Source: Posidonia oceanica (taxonomy: Eukaryota; Streptophyta; Magnoliopsida; Alismatales; Posidoniaceae). From it: a stretch of DNA of 64,000 nt. Both the position numbers and the translations under genes were made by a program. Position 1 is the first letter of the stretch. Each line of letters opens with the position of its first letter. The stretch covers positions 100,857,501-100,921,500 of the forward strand of contig JAZBRS010000026.1 in the NCBI GenBank assembly GCA_037176725.1. Direction: 5' to 3'. Below the pieces are notes generated by a model. It did not search any database. It was not told the DNA's origin and saw nothing but the letters and a program-made list of their open reading frames with translations. Shown here piece by piece: positions 1-8,230 of the stretch.

Positions 1-230
1 TGCTTAGGTTTGCTAGGATTTTTCTAAGTTGTTTACTTCTTTTTGCAAGTTCTTAAGCTTCCATCTCTTATGCATGTCCTTCCTTTTTGTTTTTTCTTAA
101 CTTAAATGCTTGCCATGCTTGCTTTCAATGCTTCCTTTTCTGTTATGGCATGTTACAGTAGCTGCATGCATGTAGGTGGGGTCTGAGCTGAGCTCCCCCT
201 TTAGAATAGGTAGGTTTGCTGATCTGGGTC

Positions 231-288
231 GTTGGACGCTAGAGCCTTCAGCATCCAACGTTGGACGCTGTTGGCTCTAGCGTCCAAC
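231..288 (+). repeat. Palindromic module pair in 5' LTR
   Basis: Two adjacent units of 9-bp arm, 11-bp spacer and 9-bp arm. Arms are GTTGGACGC and GCATCCAAC or GCGTCCAAC. Spacers are TAGAGCCTTCA and TGTTGGCTCTA, which are partly reverse complements, so the pair can also fold as one long hairpin. Confidence 0.9.
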
Positions 289-458
289 GTCCTGGCTTCT
301 CATGCATTTGTTTAATGTTTGCATGCCTTCCTGATCTTGCTTATTTGTTCGCCTCCTATATTCTTATGCATGTTTAGCATCAGTAGCAACTGCTCTTTAA
401 TTTCAGTGGATTATTTTGCAATTTGTGCATGCTTTTTGTGTGTTGTGCCTCTCAGAGC

Positions 459-516
459 GTTGTACGCTGCTGGTGTGGGCGTCCAACATTGGACGCCTAC
501 CTAGCTCGTGTCCAAC
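459..516 (+). repeat. Palindromic module pair in 5' LTR
   Basis: Same 9-11-9 layout. Arms GTTGTACGC, GCGTCCAAC, ATTGGACGC and GTGTCCAAC; spacers TGCTGGTGTGG and CTACCTAGCTC. Confidence 0.88.
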
Positions 517-552
517 GCCCTGGTTGTGCCTCTGGCCTGGCACTTAGCACAG

Positions 553-558
553 GTAAGG
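553..558 (+). promoter_or_regulatory. Candidate splice donor in LTR
   Basis: CACAG|GTAAGG matches the plant donor consensus closely. The same site is at 11768 in the 3' LTR. No transcript evidence is available. Confidence 0.4.
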
Positions 559-689
559 CTTGTTTGATTTTATTTTGCATCCCCTGCTTGCTTGTTTGCC
601 CCATGCTCAACTCCAGAGACCCAAATGCATGATCCCAACTCTCCCCTATCACTTGTATGCATCTTTTCTCCCCTCTGCCTTCTGTTCTT

Positions 690-747
690 GTTGGACGCCA
701 GCCTCTCTGGCGTCTAACGTTGGATGCCCAGCCTACAGGCATCCAAC
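690..747 (+). repeat. Palindromic module pair in 5' LTR
   Basis: Same 9-11-9 layout. Spacers CAGCCTCTCTG and CCAGCCTACAG. Two arms carry C-to-T changes (GCGTCTAAC, GTTGGATGC, GCATCCAAC) that are C again in the 3' LTR at two of three sites, as expected of methylated-C decay. Confidence 0.88.
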
Positions 748-929
748 AACCTGCATGCTTGAATCTTTAATTTTGGCATGCTCCTTGTTCTGATTCTTCC
801 TCTAATCTTCTGTTAGGTTAGATTAGCATGTCTAGCACCCATTTAGCTGCACATTTGCATCAGTATTACATCCATATAGTTAGATTGCATTGTTTTCAAA
901 AGAATGCATGCTGTCTGTCTACAGCAGGT

Positions 930-987
930 GTTGGACGCCAACTTTGCCTGCGTCCAACGTTGGACGCTGGTGTTGCCAGCGTCCAAT
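930..987 (+). repeat. Palindromic module pair in 5' LTR
   Basis: Same 9-11-9 layout with arms GTTGGACGC and GCGTCCAAC; spacers CAACTTTGCCT and TGGTGTTGCCA. The last arm ends in T instead of C. Confidence 0.88.
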
Positions 988-1354
988 GCTTGCAGATGGC
1001 TGACAGCCATTTTAAAACGCCGATTTCGCGTCGTTTGCTGTTTTTCGCATTTTTATTGCTTCTTTGGCTTGCTGCAACCCCAATGCATGTTACCCACCCC
1101 TTTGTTTTGATTTCGCACCCCACTTTGCCTCGTTTTGCGCACTTTACCTCGTTTTCCGTGTTTTGCATTGCTTTTCCGCTCCTTTGCTTGATTTTCTGCA
1201 CCCTTTCGCATTGCTTTCTGCCCTTTGTATTGTTTCCCACGCCTCGCATGGTTTCCCGCATTTCCGCACCGTTTTCCACACCTGTTTTACTTTATTGCAT
1301 GCCTGTCGCCTGCATTTCTTGGTTTTCCCGCAGTTTTGCTTTCTCGCTTGCATC

Positions 1355-1366
1355 TGCATATAGGGC
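1355..1366 (+). promoter_or_regulatory. Conserved TGCATATAGGGC motif, TATA-like
   Basis: The motif is found at the same place, just before a conserved GAGTTCTCACGA block, in the E1 LTRs (1355, 12570) and on the - strand in the LTRs near 15582 and 62547. It could be a TATA box, or the TATAG could be a splice acceptor after the T-rich stretch. Which one is not decidable from sequence alone. Confidence 0.35.
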
Positions 1367-1560
1367 CATGATGCTTACTGCTTAGGAGTTCTCACGAACC
1401 AGGGTCTGCCTAGTTCGGAACAGTAGCAGCGTGGCTGAGCACTTAGATAGCATGTTTATTTCCAATGCACAATAGGTAAGCATTTAAGGCATTTAGGCAT
1501 TAGGCTAGCAATTCCCTGCATAGCGCGAGATTGCCTAAGAAAGACCGACTCTCGGACGTA

Positions 1561-1584
1561 TCGGGGTGCCTAACACCTTTCCCG
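1561..1584 (+). other. Conserved hairpin block of the LTR, possible R region
   Basis: CGGGGTG-CCTAA-CAC followed by CTTTCCCG can pair as a stem with a CCTAA loop. The same block, with a longer G/C stem, is on the - strand near 15329-15352 and 62293-62316, and in weakened form near 51391. It is the best-conserved piece of these LTRs. Confidence 0.5.
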
Positions 1585-1766
1585 TGCGTAACAGGAGTCC
1601 TTGCCCTTTCTCTTGGCTCGCATCGACCTTTCCCTTATCCTAGGCCTGAGTCATAGCATAGCTTAGCTTATCCTTGCATCTCTTTGCCCCTCCTTGCATT
1701 CGGTTCAGCGTGTCTTTTCATGCTTTACCCCCTGATTTTCCTTGTCTTCCAATTCAATAGACCCGA

Positions 1767-1777
1767 TGGCGACTCCG
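1767..1777 (+). repeat. Copy of primer-binding-site core inside the LTR
   Basis: TGGCGACTCCG occurs 162 bp before the true primer-binding site, whose first 11 bases are identical. The copy is kept in every related LTR of the window (12982; - strand near 15125, 51235, 56885 and 62092). Confidence 0.8.
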
Positions 1778-1928
1778 AATTGTCTTATCATTTCTTTTCT
1801 TTTCTTTTGCCAGCGTTTCCGAGTCGAGTTCTTCCCTCGGATCCAACTGCATATAGTGAGCCTATTTTGATCGGTGCACACAAGCTTTGGTAATGTGCAT
1901 GGACGATTAAAATTCAAGATTACTACAG

Positions 1929-1947
1929 TGGCGACTCCGCTGGGGAC
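1929..1947 (+). other. E1 primer-binding site (first of three)
   Basis: TGGCGACTCCGCTGGGGAC begins two bases after the LTR end. Tat/Ogre elements are known to use this type of site, described as pairing with tRNA-Arg; the exact tRNA was not checked. Confidence 0.85.
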
Positions 1948-2250
1948 CCGACTCCGGCTTTCGCTCTGGCTTTCTCACCGCTTGCATTTTGCATTCCTTT
2001 GCTTGCCTCGTGCCCCTGCTTGCCTTGTCTGTGTGCCTGCTTGCCTGTGTCGGCTCCCAGCAGAGTCATACAGTGGCGACTTCGCTAGGGACCAAACTCC
2101 GGCTTTCGCTCTGGCTTTCTCGCCACTTGCATTTTGCATTCCTTTGCTTGCCTCGTGCCCCTGCTTGCCTTGTCTGTGTGCCTGCTTGCCTGTGTCGGCT
2201 CCCAGCAGAGTCGCACAGTGGCGACTCCACTGGGGAATGCAGACTTCTGC
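1929..2250 (+). repeat. 145-bp tandem repeat carrying three primer-binding sites
   Basis: Units start at 1929, 2074 and 2219, exactly 145 bp apart. Each opens with a primer-binding-site copy: the first is perfect, the second is TGGCGACTTCGCTAGGGAC, the third TGGCGACTCCACTGGGGAA. The body is the CTTTCGCTCTGGCTTTCTC and TGCCTGCTTGCCTGTG sequence; the third copy drifts off after about 30 bp. Confidence 0.9.
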
Positions 2251-3180
2251 TTTCGCTTGGCTTTCTCGCTGCTTGCTTGGGTGTTTTGCTTGCTTTTGCT
2301 TTTGCCTGCTTTACTTGCTTACCTGCTCGCTTGTTTATTTACCTGCTTTATGCCATGATTGCTTGCGCTGCTTTACTTACCTGCATCACATGTCTAAATA
2401 AATGCTTAGCACCATACATGCTTTTTGGGTGATGAATGCTTTGCTTTGCACATTTGCTATGCCACTGCACACGCACATGCCATGCATGCCTGCTTTTGAC
2501 ATGATAAGTGTTTTCTTTTCACTATCATGACCACATACACTCGCACATGCCATGCCCATGCTTTTTGCCTTGCTGTGTGAATTGCTTGCCTGCCATGACT
2601 TCTTGTTTCTCTCCCCTTCGCATATGCCATGCCTAGGATAGTAGAAACTTGCTTGCTTCTCCCTTTTGCTTAATCTAAAAGCCACGATAAAGCAAAGCAA
2701 TAACATCTAGGCATAAGTAGAGCCAAAACTTGCAATTTTCCCCTTGGTTAATAAAACGCAAGTAAAACGCTCTAAAGCATTTGCATCAGCATTTAGAAAG
2801 CATGCATTCTTCTCATCTGAGTCAACCCATAGTCTGAGAAGGATAGTCCCGGTCTCTTGCATCCAACGCTTTGGTGTGGAGCAAGTAGATCGGTCTGTCC
2901 CCCCTTGTCAAGGGGTCGCGTCGGTGTTATTGGAGGGTACCACCCATGCTTCTAGCAGGGTCGAGGCCACCAATGCACCACCCGTTATACCTGAGCTTTG
3001 GCAGGGTCGAGACGGGAGCCTTTTTTCTGACCTAGAGTCTGCATAATCCCATTACCCCTAAGTGCGTCCTAGTAGGTCATCTACTCGGGACATGCATGGT
3101 GAGAGAGCGCATATTAGGGCATTCATCTGCATCATGCCACCCCTAATAACTCTTTTTGCATCCAACCTCTAATGCGTTTA
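2251..3180 (+). other. E1 leader, no gene seen
   Basis: Pyrimidine-rich, TGCTTGCC- and GCATGCC-rich leader between the primer-binding sites and gag. No open frame here shows a recognisable domain. Confidence 0.6.
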
Positions 3181-3192
3181 TTTGTTTTGCAG
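3181..3192 (+). promoter_or_regulatory. Candidate splice acceptor before gag
   Basis: A T-rich tract ending TTTGTTTTGCAG lies about 140 bp before the first gag-like ATG. With the strong donors in the LTR (553) it would allow a spliced leader; this is inference. Confidence 0.4.
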
Positions 3193-3329
3193 GTAGGTGC
3201 GGATCCCCTCAGCTTGGTTTCTGAGCGTCTCTCTCTTTGAGCTGTCTGTCGCCGCCGACATTAGCTCTCTTTAGGTCTTGTGTCCCTGCCTTCAGCCGTA
3301 GACCTGTTTGCTTTCGCTCGCCGTCCGCT

Positions 3330-3614
3330 ATGGCCCAGCATACCAGCGAGCCTCCTTCCTCATTGGCGTCAAGAGAGGTACCGATTTCGGTCTCCCCTTC
3401 CCTTACTCTGGCGTCCCTTGTCTCCTCTCCACTTCTGGTGCAGGAGACCTCCCAACCCCTTCATCTGGATCAAGGGTCGACCCCAGTTGACCTGGAGCTT
3501 GTCACCGCGTCTGCTGCGGTGACCGCCACTCTGGCTCCAGGAGCATCGCCTTCTGTTCCATCCCAGGGCCTTCCCGTCTCGGGAATTCAGCCTTTCCGGC
3601 TACCCTTTGCATAG
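3330..3614 (+). pseudogene. Gag N-terminal segment, separated by stop and frame change
   Basis: The open frame from the ATG at 3330 (MAQHTSEPPSSL) encodes 94 residues rich in Ser, Pro, Leu and Thr, like the low-complexity N-terminal part of Tat gag proteins. It ends at a stop at 3612-3614, and gag continues in another frame from 3635. Either the element's gag has decayed here or translation starts at 3635. Assignment rests on position and composition only. Confidence 0.4.
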
Positions 3615-3634
3615 GATCCACTCCTATTGCTTCC

Positions 3635-5521
3635 TTGGTTTCTGCGCCTCCTCTGGCGGGCACCTCCTTGCGCCCCGGCCCATCGGTCGATGCGTTCTCT
3701 GCCTTGCAAGCGCAGCGTTTATTGGCTAAGGCCGATAGGCTGCGAAGCATGGCTCTAGCACTCGACCCGATTATGGCCTGCTCTTCCCGCTCAACCCCTG
3801 AGGTTCCAGTGCCGCCCTCTGTAGCCCTGCAGGCTCGCTACACTGCACCTCCGCCCTTTCCATCGCCTCGGTTCCTCATGACTTCAGCGATGGGGGCGCA
3901 TTTTCAGCCTCCTGCACCTGCACAGCACCTTGCACTGCATACAACTCCTTCCTCTGGTGGCCAATCTTCTGGATTGGCAGGAGCACAACACCCCTTAAGC
4001 CCGTTGCCCGGCACCGTGCCAGTGCAACAGCTGCTGCTCCCCTGCACTACACCTCACACTGCACAGCATATTATCTATTCATCTTCCTTGCATCAGGTTC
4101 AGACCCCTACATTCATAGCACCACACTTTGCACCCTCGCACGGGTATACTGGCCCTCACGCTACAACACCAGGTGGCGTGATGGTGGATCCGGAGGAGCG
4201 CTCTCGCGCGACCTGCTCAGCATACGTGGTCCCTGCATCTGCTGCACAACCCTCGCCAGCAGCAGCCTCAGATGCCTTCCCTACCAGCTTGGGTGATCTA
4301 GAGAGAGCACTTCATCAAGTGCAAGGCCAAGACCGCCAGCCTTACCAATTTCATGACCTCTGTCTCTTTCCCGAGGCTGCACTCCCTTCGAAGTTCCGTA
4401 TCCCAGACTTCGATAAATATGATGGTCGAGGCTGCCCCATCTCGCATCTGAAGGCATATTGCGGGGATCTTTCTCAGCTTCAGGCTGATGAAAGGCTCTT
4501 TATCTGCCTATTCCAGAAAAGTTTAACCGGTCCCGCGCTCAGGTGGTTCACGTCCCTTGACACGGCTGCGGTTCAGACTTGGACTGGTCTTTCTCGGGCT
4601 TTCCTTGAGCAATATGCTTTCAACCTTGACTTGATCCCCAAGAGGGAGGATCTCGTCGCCATCCGGCAGAGGCCCCAAGAGTCATTCAGGGAGTATGTTG
4701 GTCGCTGGCGCTCCACAGCCACCCAGGTCAGAGATAGGCTCTCCGAGGAGGATTCTATCGAGATGATCGCCAAAGGGGCGCTGCCAGCGACAGGGACTCT
4801 ACTCTGCATCCAGCACATCACTAGTTTTACATCACTGATTAGGGTTGGCGCCCGCGTGGAAAGCTCACTGCAGAGTGGGCATTTCCCTGCACTTTCTGCA
4901 CTGGCTAGGCAGGCCGACAGTACCAACAATTGCCGCAGCAGCAACAACAGCAACTACTCCACTTCCAACTGCTCCGAGCAGCACACCGCCGCCTATGCTG
5001 ATCCTCCTGAGGTGCCTGCCTTCTTAGAAAGTCAGCTAGACCCTTTTCTGCTAGTGCCTGCACCTATTTTTGCACCCATTGCACACACTATCACCGTTGA
5101 GCCAGTGCATCACGTCGCACCAGCTCGGCAAGGACGACAGCCTAGGCAGAGACGAGTTCGCCGTGCTAAAAGCGACTTCACCCCACTTGGTGAGCCACTA
5201 GGCACCATCTTTCCCCAGGTTGTGTCGCTTCTGAGGCTCCCAGAAACTCGCCCGCCACCAAGTCCTCTTCCGAGGTGGTACGATGCGAGCAAGCATTGCG
5301 ATTACCATCGAGCCCTGGGGCATTCGACGGATAATTGCCTCACTCTCCGGGATGTCGTTCAGGACCTGATTGACAACGGGACCCTCGTTGTCAGTCTGCA
5401 GGAGGCTGCTCACACACCTTCACCTGCACTTGCACACCCTAGCGTAGCTAGCCCTTCCTCTTCTGAGCTTGCAGGCTTCGAGGATGCCGGAACCTCGGGG
5501 GCTTACCCCAATCTTCTTTGA
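3635..5521 (+). CDS. gag: Gag polyprotein of E1
   Basis: A 628-residue structural protein that would form the cytoplasmic particle packaging element RNA. Residues 1-240 are low-complexity (Pro, Ser, Ala, His rich). About 250-430 is the retrotransposon gag domain: FRIPDFDKYDG, then LFQKSLTGPALRWF, FLEQYAFNLDLIP and QESFREYVGRWR, all typical of Tat/Ogre gag. Residues 435-545 are low-complexity with an Asn/Ser stretch. Around 552-565 is CDYHRALGHSTDNC, a CX2HX4HX4C knuckle as in other Tat gags, in place of the usual CCHC. The frame then ends with no protease fused to it, and no pol follows. The start is the first ATG in frame; part of the N terminus may lie in another frame at 3330-3614. The uninterrupted frame agrees with the young LTRs. 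Confidence 0.85.
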   Translation: MVSAPPLAGTSLRPGPSVDAFSALQAQRLLAKADRLRSMALALDPIMACSSRSTPEVPVPPSVALQARYTAPPPFPSPRFLMTSAMGAHFQPPAPAQHLALHTTPSSGGQSSGLAGAQHPLSPLPGTVPVQQLLLPCTTPHTAQHIIYSSSLHQVQTPTFIAPHFAPSHGYTGPHATTPGGVMVDPEERSRATCSAYVVPASAAQPSPAAASDAFPTSLGDLERALHQVQGQDRQPYQFHDLCLFPEAALPSKFRIPDFDKYDGRGCPISHLKAYCGDLSQLQADERLFICLFQKSLTGPALRWFTSLDTAAVQTWTGLSRAFLEQYAFNLDLIPKREDLVAIRQRPQESFREYVGRWRSTATQVRDRLSEEDSIEMIAKGALPATGTLLCIQHITSFTSLIRVGARVESSLQSGHFPALSALARQADSTNNCRSSNNSNYSTSNCSEQHTAAYADPPEVPAFLESQLDPFLLVPAPIFAPIAHTITVEPVHHVAPARQGRQPRQRRVRRAKSDFTPLGEPLGTIFPQVVSLLRLPETRPPPSPLPRWYDASKHCDYHRALGHSTDNCLTLRDVVQDLIDNGTLVVSLQEAAHTPSPALAHPSVASPSSSELAGFEDAGTSGAYPNLL

Positions 5522-5656
5522 ATTCAGCTCTGCCCCGGTGAGTCCTTCCGATCCCATCGGCGCAGTTCCCCCTTCCTATCCCTCCCTGTTTGTCCAGGAG
5601 ACGCTCGGAAGCGCAACGGCAGAATCAACAGCAAGCCTAGTCGCAACACCATCCAG

Positions 5657-5662
5657 GTAAGC
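5657..5662 (+). promoter_or_regulatory. Candidate splice donor after gag
   Basis: CCAG|GTAAGC, 136 bp past the gag stop. Strong match to consensus; no transcript evidence. Confidence 0.4.
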
Positions 5663-5776
5663 CCCTTCTCCCGTGTCAGCAGCCCAGTGCTCCCCACACT
5701 GCCAACAGCAGATCTCGCCGATAGCATCAGCAGTGTAGGGGCAGACCCAACACCTCCCTCCCGAGGTTGCTGACAG

Positions 5777-5782
5777 GTAAGT
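5777..5782 (+). promoter_or_regulatory. Candidate splice donor after gag, perfect consensus
   Basis: ACAG|GTAAGT, 256 bp past the gag stop. Ogre elements are known to splice an intron between gag-pro and RT. Here the donor survives but there is no RT downstream. Confidence 0.45.
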
Positions 5783-5937
5783 CTTTCTTACCTCCCTTTT
5801 GTTTCCCACACTGTCTTTCTTTTTGTTTTGTTTTGTTTTGTTTTTTTGTGTTTTCTTGCCATGTCAGAAAACCCTAAAAATCATAAAAACAGCAAAAACC
5901 TTAAAAACCTGCATTTCGTTTTTCTGCATGCATTCAT
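5783..5937 (+). other. Post-gag low-complexity DNA
   Basis: TTTTGTTTTG runs and A-rich CATAAAAACAGC sequence; nothing coding. Confidence 0.6.
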
Positions 5938-6045
5938 CATATGGGTTGATACCCCTAACTATCCGGCGATAGGTCCGTTAACCTATCATCATATGGGCTG
6001 ATATCCCTAACTATTCGGCGATAAGTCCGTCAACTTATCACCCTG
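5938..6045 (+). repeat. Two-hairpin units (2 copies)
   Basis: Each about 52-bp unit has a GGGnTGATAnCCC hairpin, a TAACTATCCGGC linker, then a second hairpin. The two second hairpins are GATAGGT-CCGTTA-ACCTATC and GATAAGT-CCGTCA-ACTTATC: the stem changes on both sides and pairing is kept. Confidence 0.85.
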
Positions 6046-7475
6046 CACATATCAATCACTTTGCATGCACATCCATTCATCCTGCACATATCTGCCATCA
6101 TGCATTGTTATTTGTTGCATGTACATATCATTTCTTGCATTCTGTAAAGCATAAAGCCAAAAACATCAAGAAAACAAAAAATAGCAAAAATATTTTCTTT
6201 GCCTTTCTACTGGTTTTCCCTTTTATGTTTTCTTAAGCAAAAATCATAAAAATACAAAACCAATGCAAAACCAAAAAACATGTTTGTCCTTTCCCCTGCT
6301 AAAATATACAAAACCCACAAACATTTGCATAATCAGAAACTTGGCTTTGGGGCAAACAAGCAGCGCCTGGAAGATGTCAAGCAGTGACAGTCTCAGGCAG
6401 GTCTCACCCGAGCAGCGCCATCTCTTGTATGTGGCTACAAAGTGAGACTAGAGCAGAACAGAGTGTCTTGCGGAGCTCAATGCTCCCGAAGCGAGATCTA
6501 CCTTAACCAGAGAGTCCACTGATCATGGAGAGGAGCAAAGCAGAGCAGAGCATAGCCAGAGGCTGTCGACACATTGCAAAAGCTGAGGGTGTACGCCGAT
6601 CAGCCGAACTCTCAACGCCTCATCCGGGACTGCTACCCCAAGAGGGCGAAGACATGCATATCCAAAAGAATAGAGGTCATGTGAGCAAAAGAAACGACAA
6701 CATGATATGCATGCTGAGCACAAAAGAAAAATGCAGAAAGAAGGCGAAGAAAGAAGGTGCTCATGAGAGGAGTGACTCGGACGAGTGTCGAAGCCGCCTC
6801 AGCTATTAGCCTCAAGCGCCACCCTGGCAACTACACGAGATGCATCATCAGGAGGACCTGGCCCCACCCTCCGAGCGCAGCAGCACGCTCCAATCTTCTC
6901 TGCAGACATCTCTACTTCCTTGGCAGGCTAGATGCAACTCCAGTCACTCATGAGGGGAAAAGAAAGATCTATTCTATGAGCGTCAAAAGCGGTAGTTGGT
7001 CCCCGAAGCATTGAGACGGAGGCTAAGAAGCCGCATCCAACGCTCCTGCTACCCTGCAGCCGAAGGCTATACTCTGCGAAGCCGAGGCCTCATCCTAAGC
7101 CAAGAGTGAGAAAGAGAGCCACCGACCACAACTCGGCATGGCATTGCTCGAGGATCGAGTTTCCTGAGACAGCAACCGCAGAAGCATCCTCATGGCATAG
7201 CTGCTTTGAGTCCAAAGCGACCAAATCATGCATGCTGTAATATGTTGTTTTCTTCTTCCTTTCTCCCTGTTTTCGAAAATCGGAGCCAAGGACGAGCATT
7301 TTTGCCTGCCTCGCTCAGAGGCTCTGCGATTTTCAAATTTTGCCGCCCACCGCGTGGGTAGGTCCGTGACGACCGGCATGTCCCTCGTTTGTCACCTCAT
7401 GACGCCGCGAAGCATGCCCGTGCTGAGACCATTGCACGCCTATCACGATGGGTTTCTGTTTCCCTTCTGCATCAT
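6046..7475 (+). other. E1 3' region, no gene seen
   Basis: Non-coding. A/T-rich to 6340, then purine-rich mixed sequence to 7220 with only short frames lacking any recognisable domain. Confidence 0.55.
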
Positions 7476-7860
7476 TCTGCATCTGAGCTGGCAGCCCTAA
7501 CTGCTCGGCGATGGGTCCGTCAACCTATCATTTTATCGCGCCATCATTTCTGCATCTGGGCTAGCAGCCCTAACTGCTCGGCGATGGGTCCGTCAACCTA
7601 TCACTTTGCATTCCTTTGCATCGGGCTGGCACCCCTAACGGCTAGGTTGACGCCTGTTAAAATGTCATCCCGTATATCCGCGTTGCATTTGGGCTGATAT
7701 CCCTAACTATTCGGCGATAAGTCCGTTAACTTATCACCTTGCATTTGCATTATTCCATTGCATCCCCCACCGTCATTGCACTTTGCACAGTGCGCCCTTA
7801 CATCCATCTCACTACATCGGGCTGGTAGCCCTAACTACTCGGTTGACAAACCCGTTAGTG
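7476..7860 (+). repeat. Two-hairpin units (about 5 copies, partly decayed)
   Basis: Copies near 7483, 7558, 7628 (second hairpin rearranged), 7690 and 7820. Second hairpins include GATGGGT-CCGTCA-ACCTATC (with a G-T wobble) and GATAAGT-CCGTTA-ACTTATC. First hairpins include GGGCTGGTAGCCC. Confidence 0.8.
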
Positions 7861-7884
7861 TTGTCTCCGCCTTGCATTTTGATG

Positions 7885-7965
7885 CCAGGGGCGCTTCGAT
7901 TGCCCCCTGGTATCGTTCATCGATACCAGGGGCATCTTTATTCAGCTACCGCCTGGTATCCCATT
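7885..7965 (+). repeat. GGTATC palindrome block
   Basis: Contains CCCCTGGTATC, a 7-base loop, then GATACCAGGGG: an 11-bp perfect stem. A second, upstream pairing of CCAGGGGC with GCCCCCTGG overlaps it. The same palindrome occurs in element X near 55878 and 60147. Confidence 0.85.
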
Positions 7966-7977
7966 TCCATCTGCATT

Positions 7978-8230
7978 TGGGCTGACATCCCTAACTGTTA
8001 CGGGAGCGTCTACGGACCTCTGCCACACCCTCGGGTATGGTATTCCCGTTGCATTCGTGGTTACAAACTGTCGCACTTGTAATCACCCCTCTTGCCTGAC
8101 AAACTAGCTGGCCTGTCTCCATCCATCGGGCTGATAGCCCTAACTATCCGGTGGTGAGTCCGTTAACTCCCCGCGGGCTGATAGCCCTAACTATCCAGTG
8201 ATAGGTCCGTTAACCTATCACCCATTTCAT
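7978..8230 (+). repeat. Two-hairpin units (3 copies)
   Basis: Units start near 7978, 8125 and 8176. The last has the longest second stem, GTGATAGGT-CCGTTA-ACCTATCAC (9 bp). Confidence 0.8.

Larger units (their letters stand above)
1..1927 (+). repeat. E1 5' LTR, 3' part only
   Basis: Matches the last 1927 bp of the 3' LTR base for base apart from scattered substitutions. It ends in ACTACA directly before the primer-binding site. The first 1419 bp of this LTR are outside the window if both LTRs were equal in length. Confidence 0.95.

Noticed and set aside
828..1385. 185-codon frame present in both E1 LTRs
   Set aside because: Both copies exist because the LTR is duplicated. The product is a Phe/Leu/Cys-rich run of the CGTTTTGC stretch and is absent from other LTRs.
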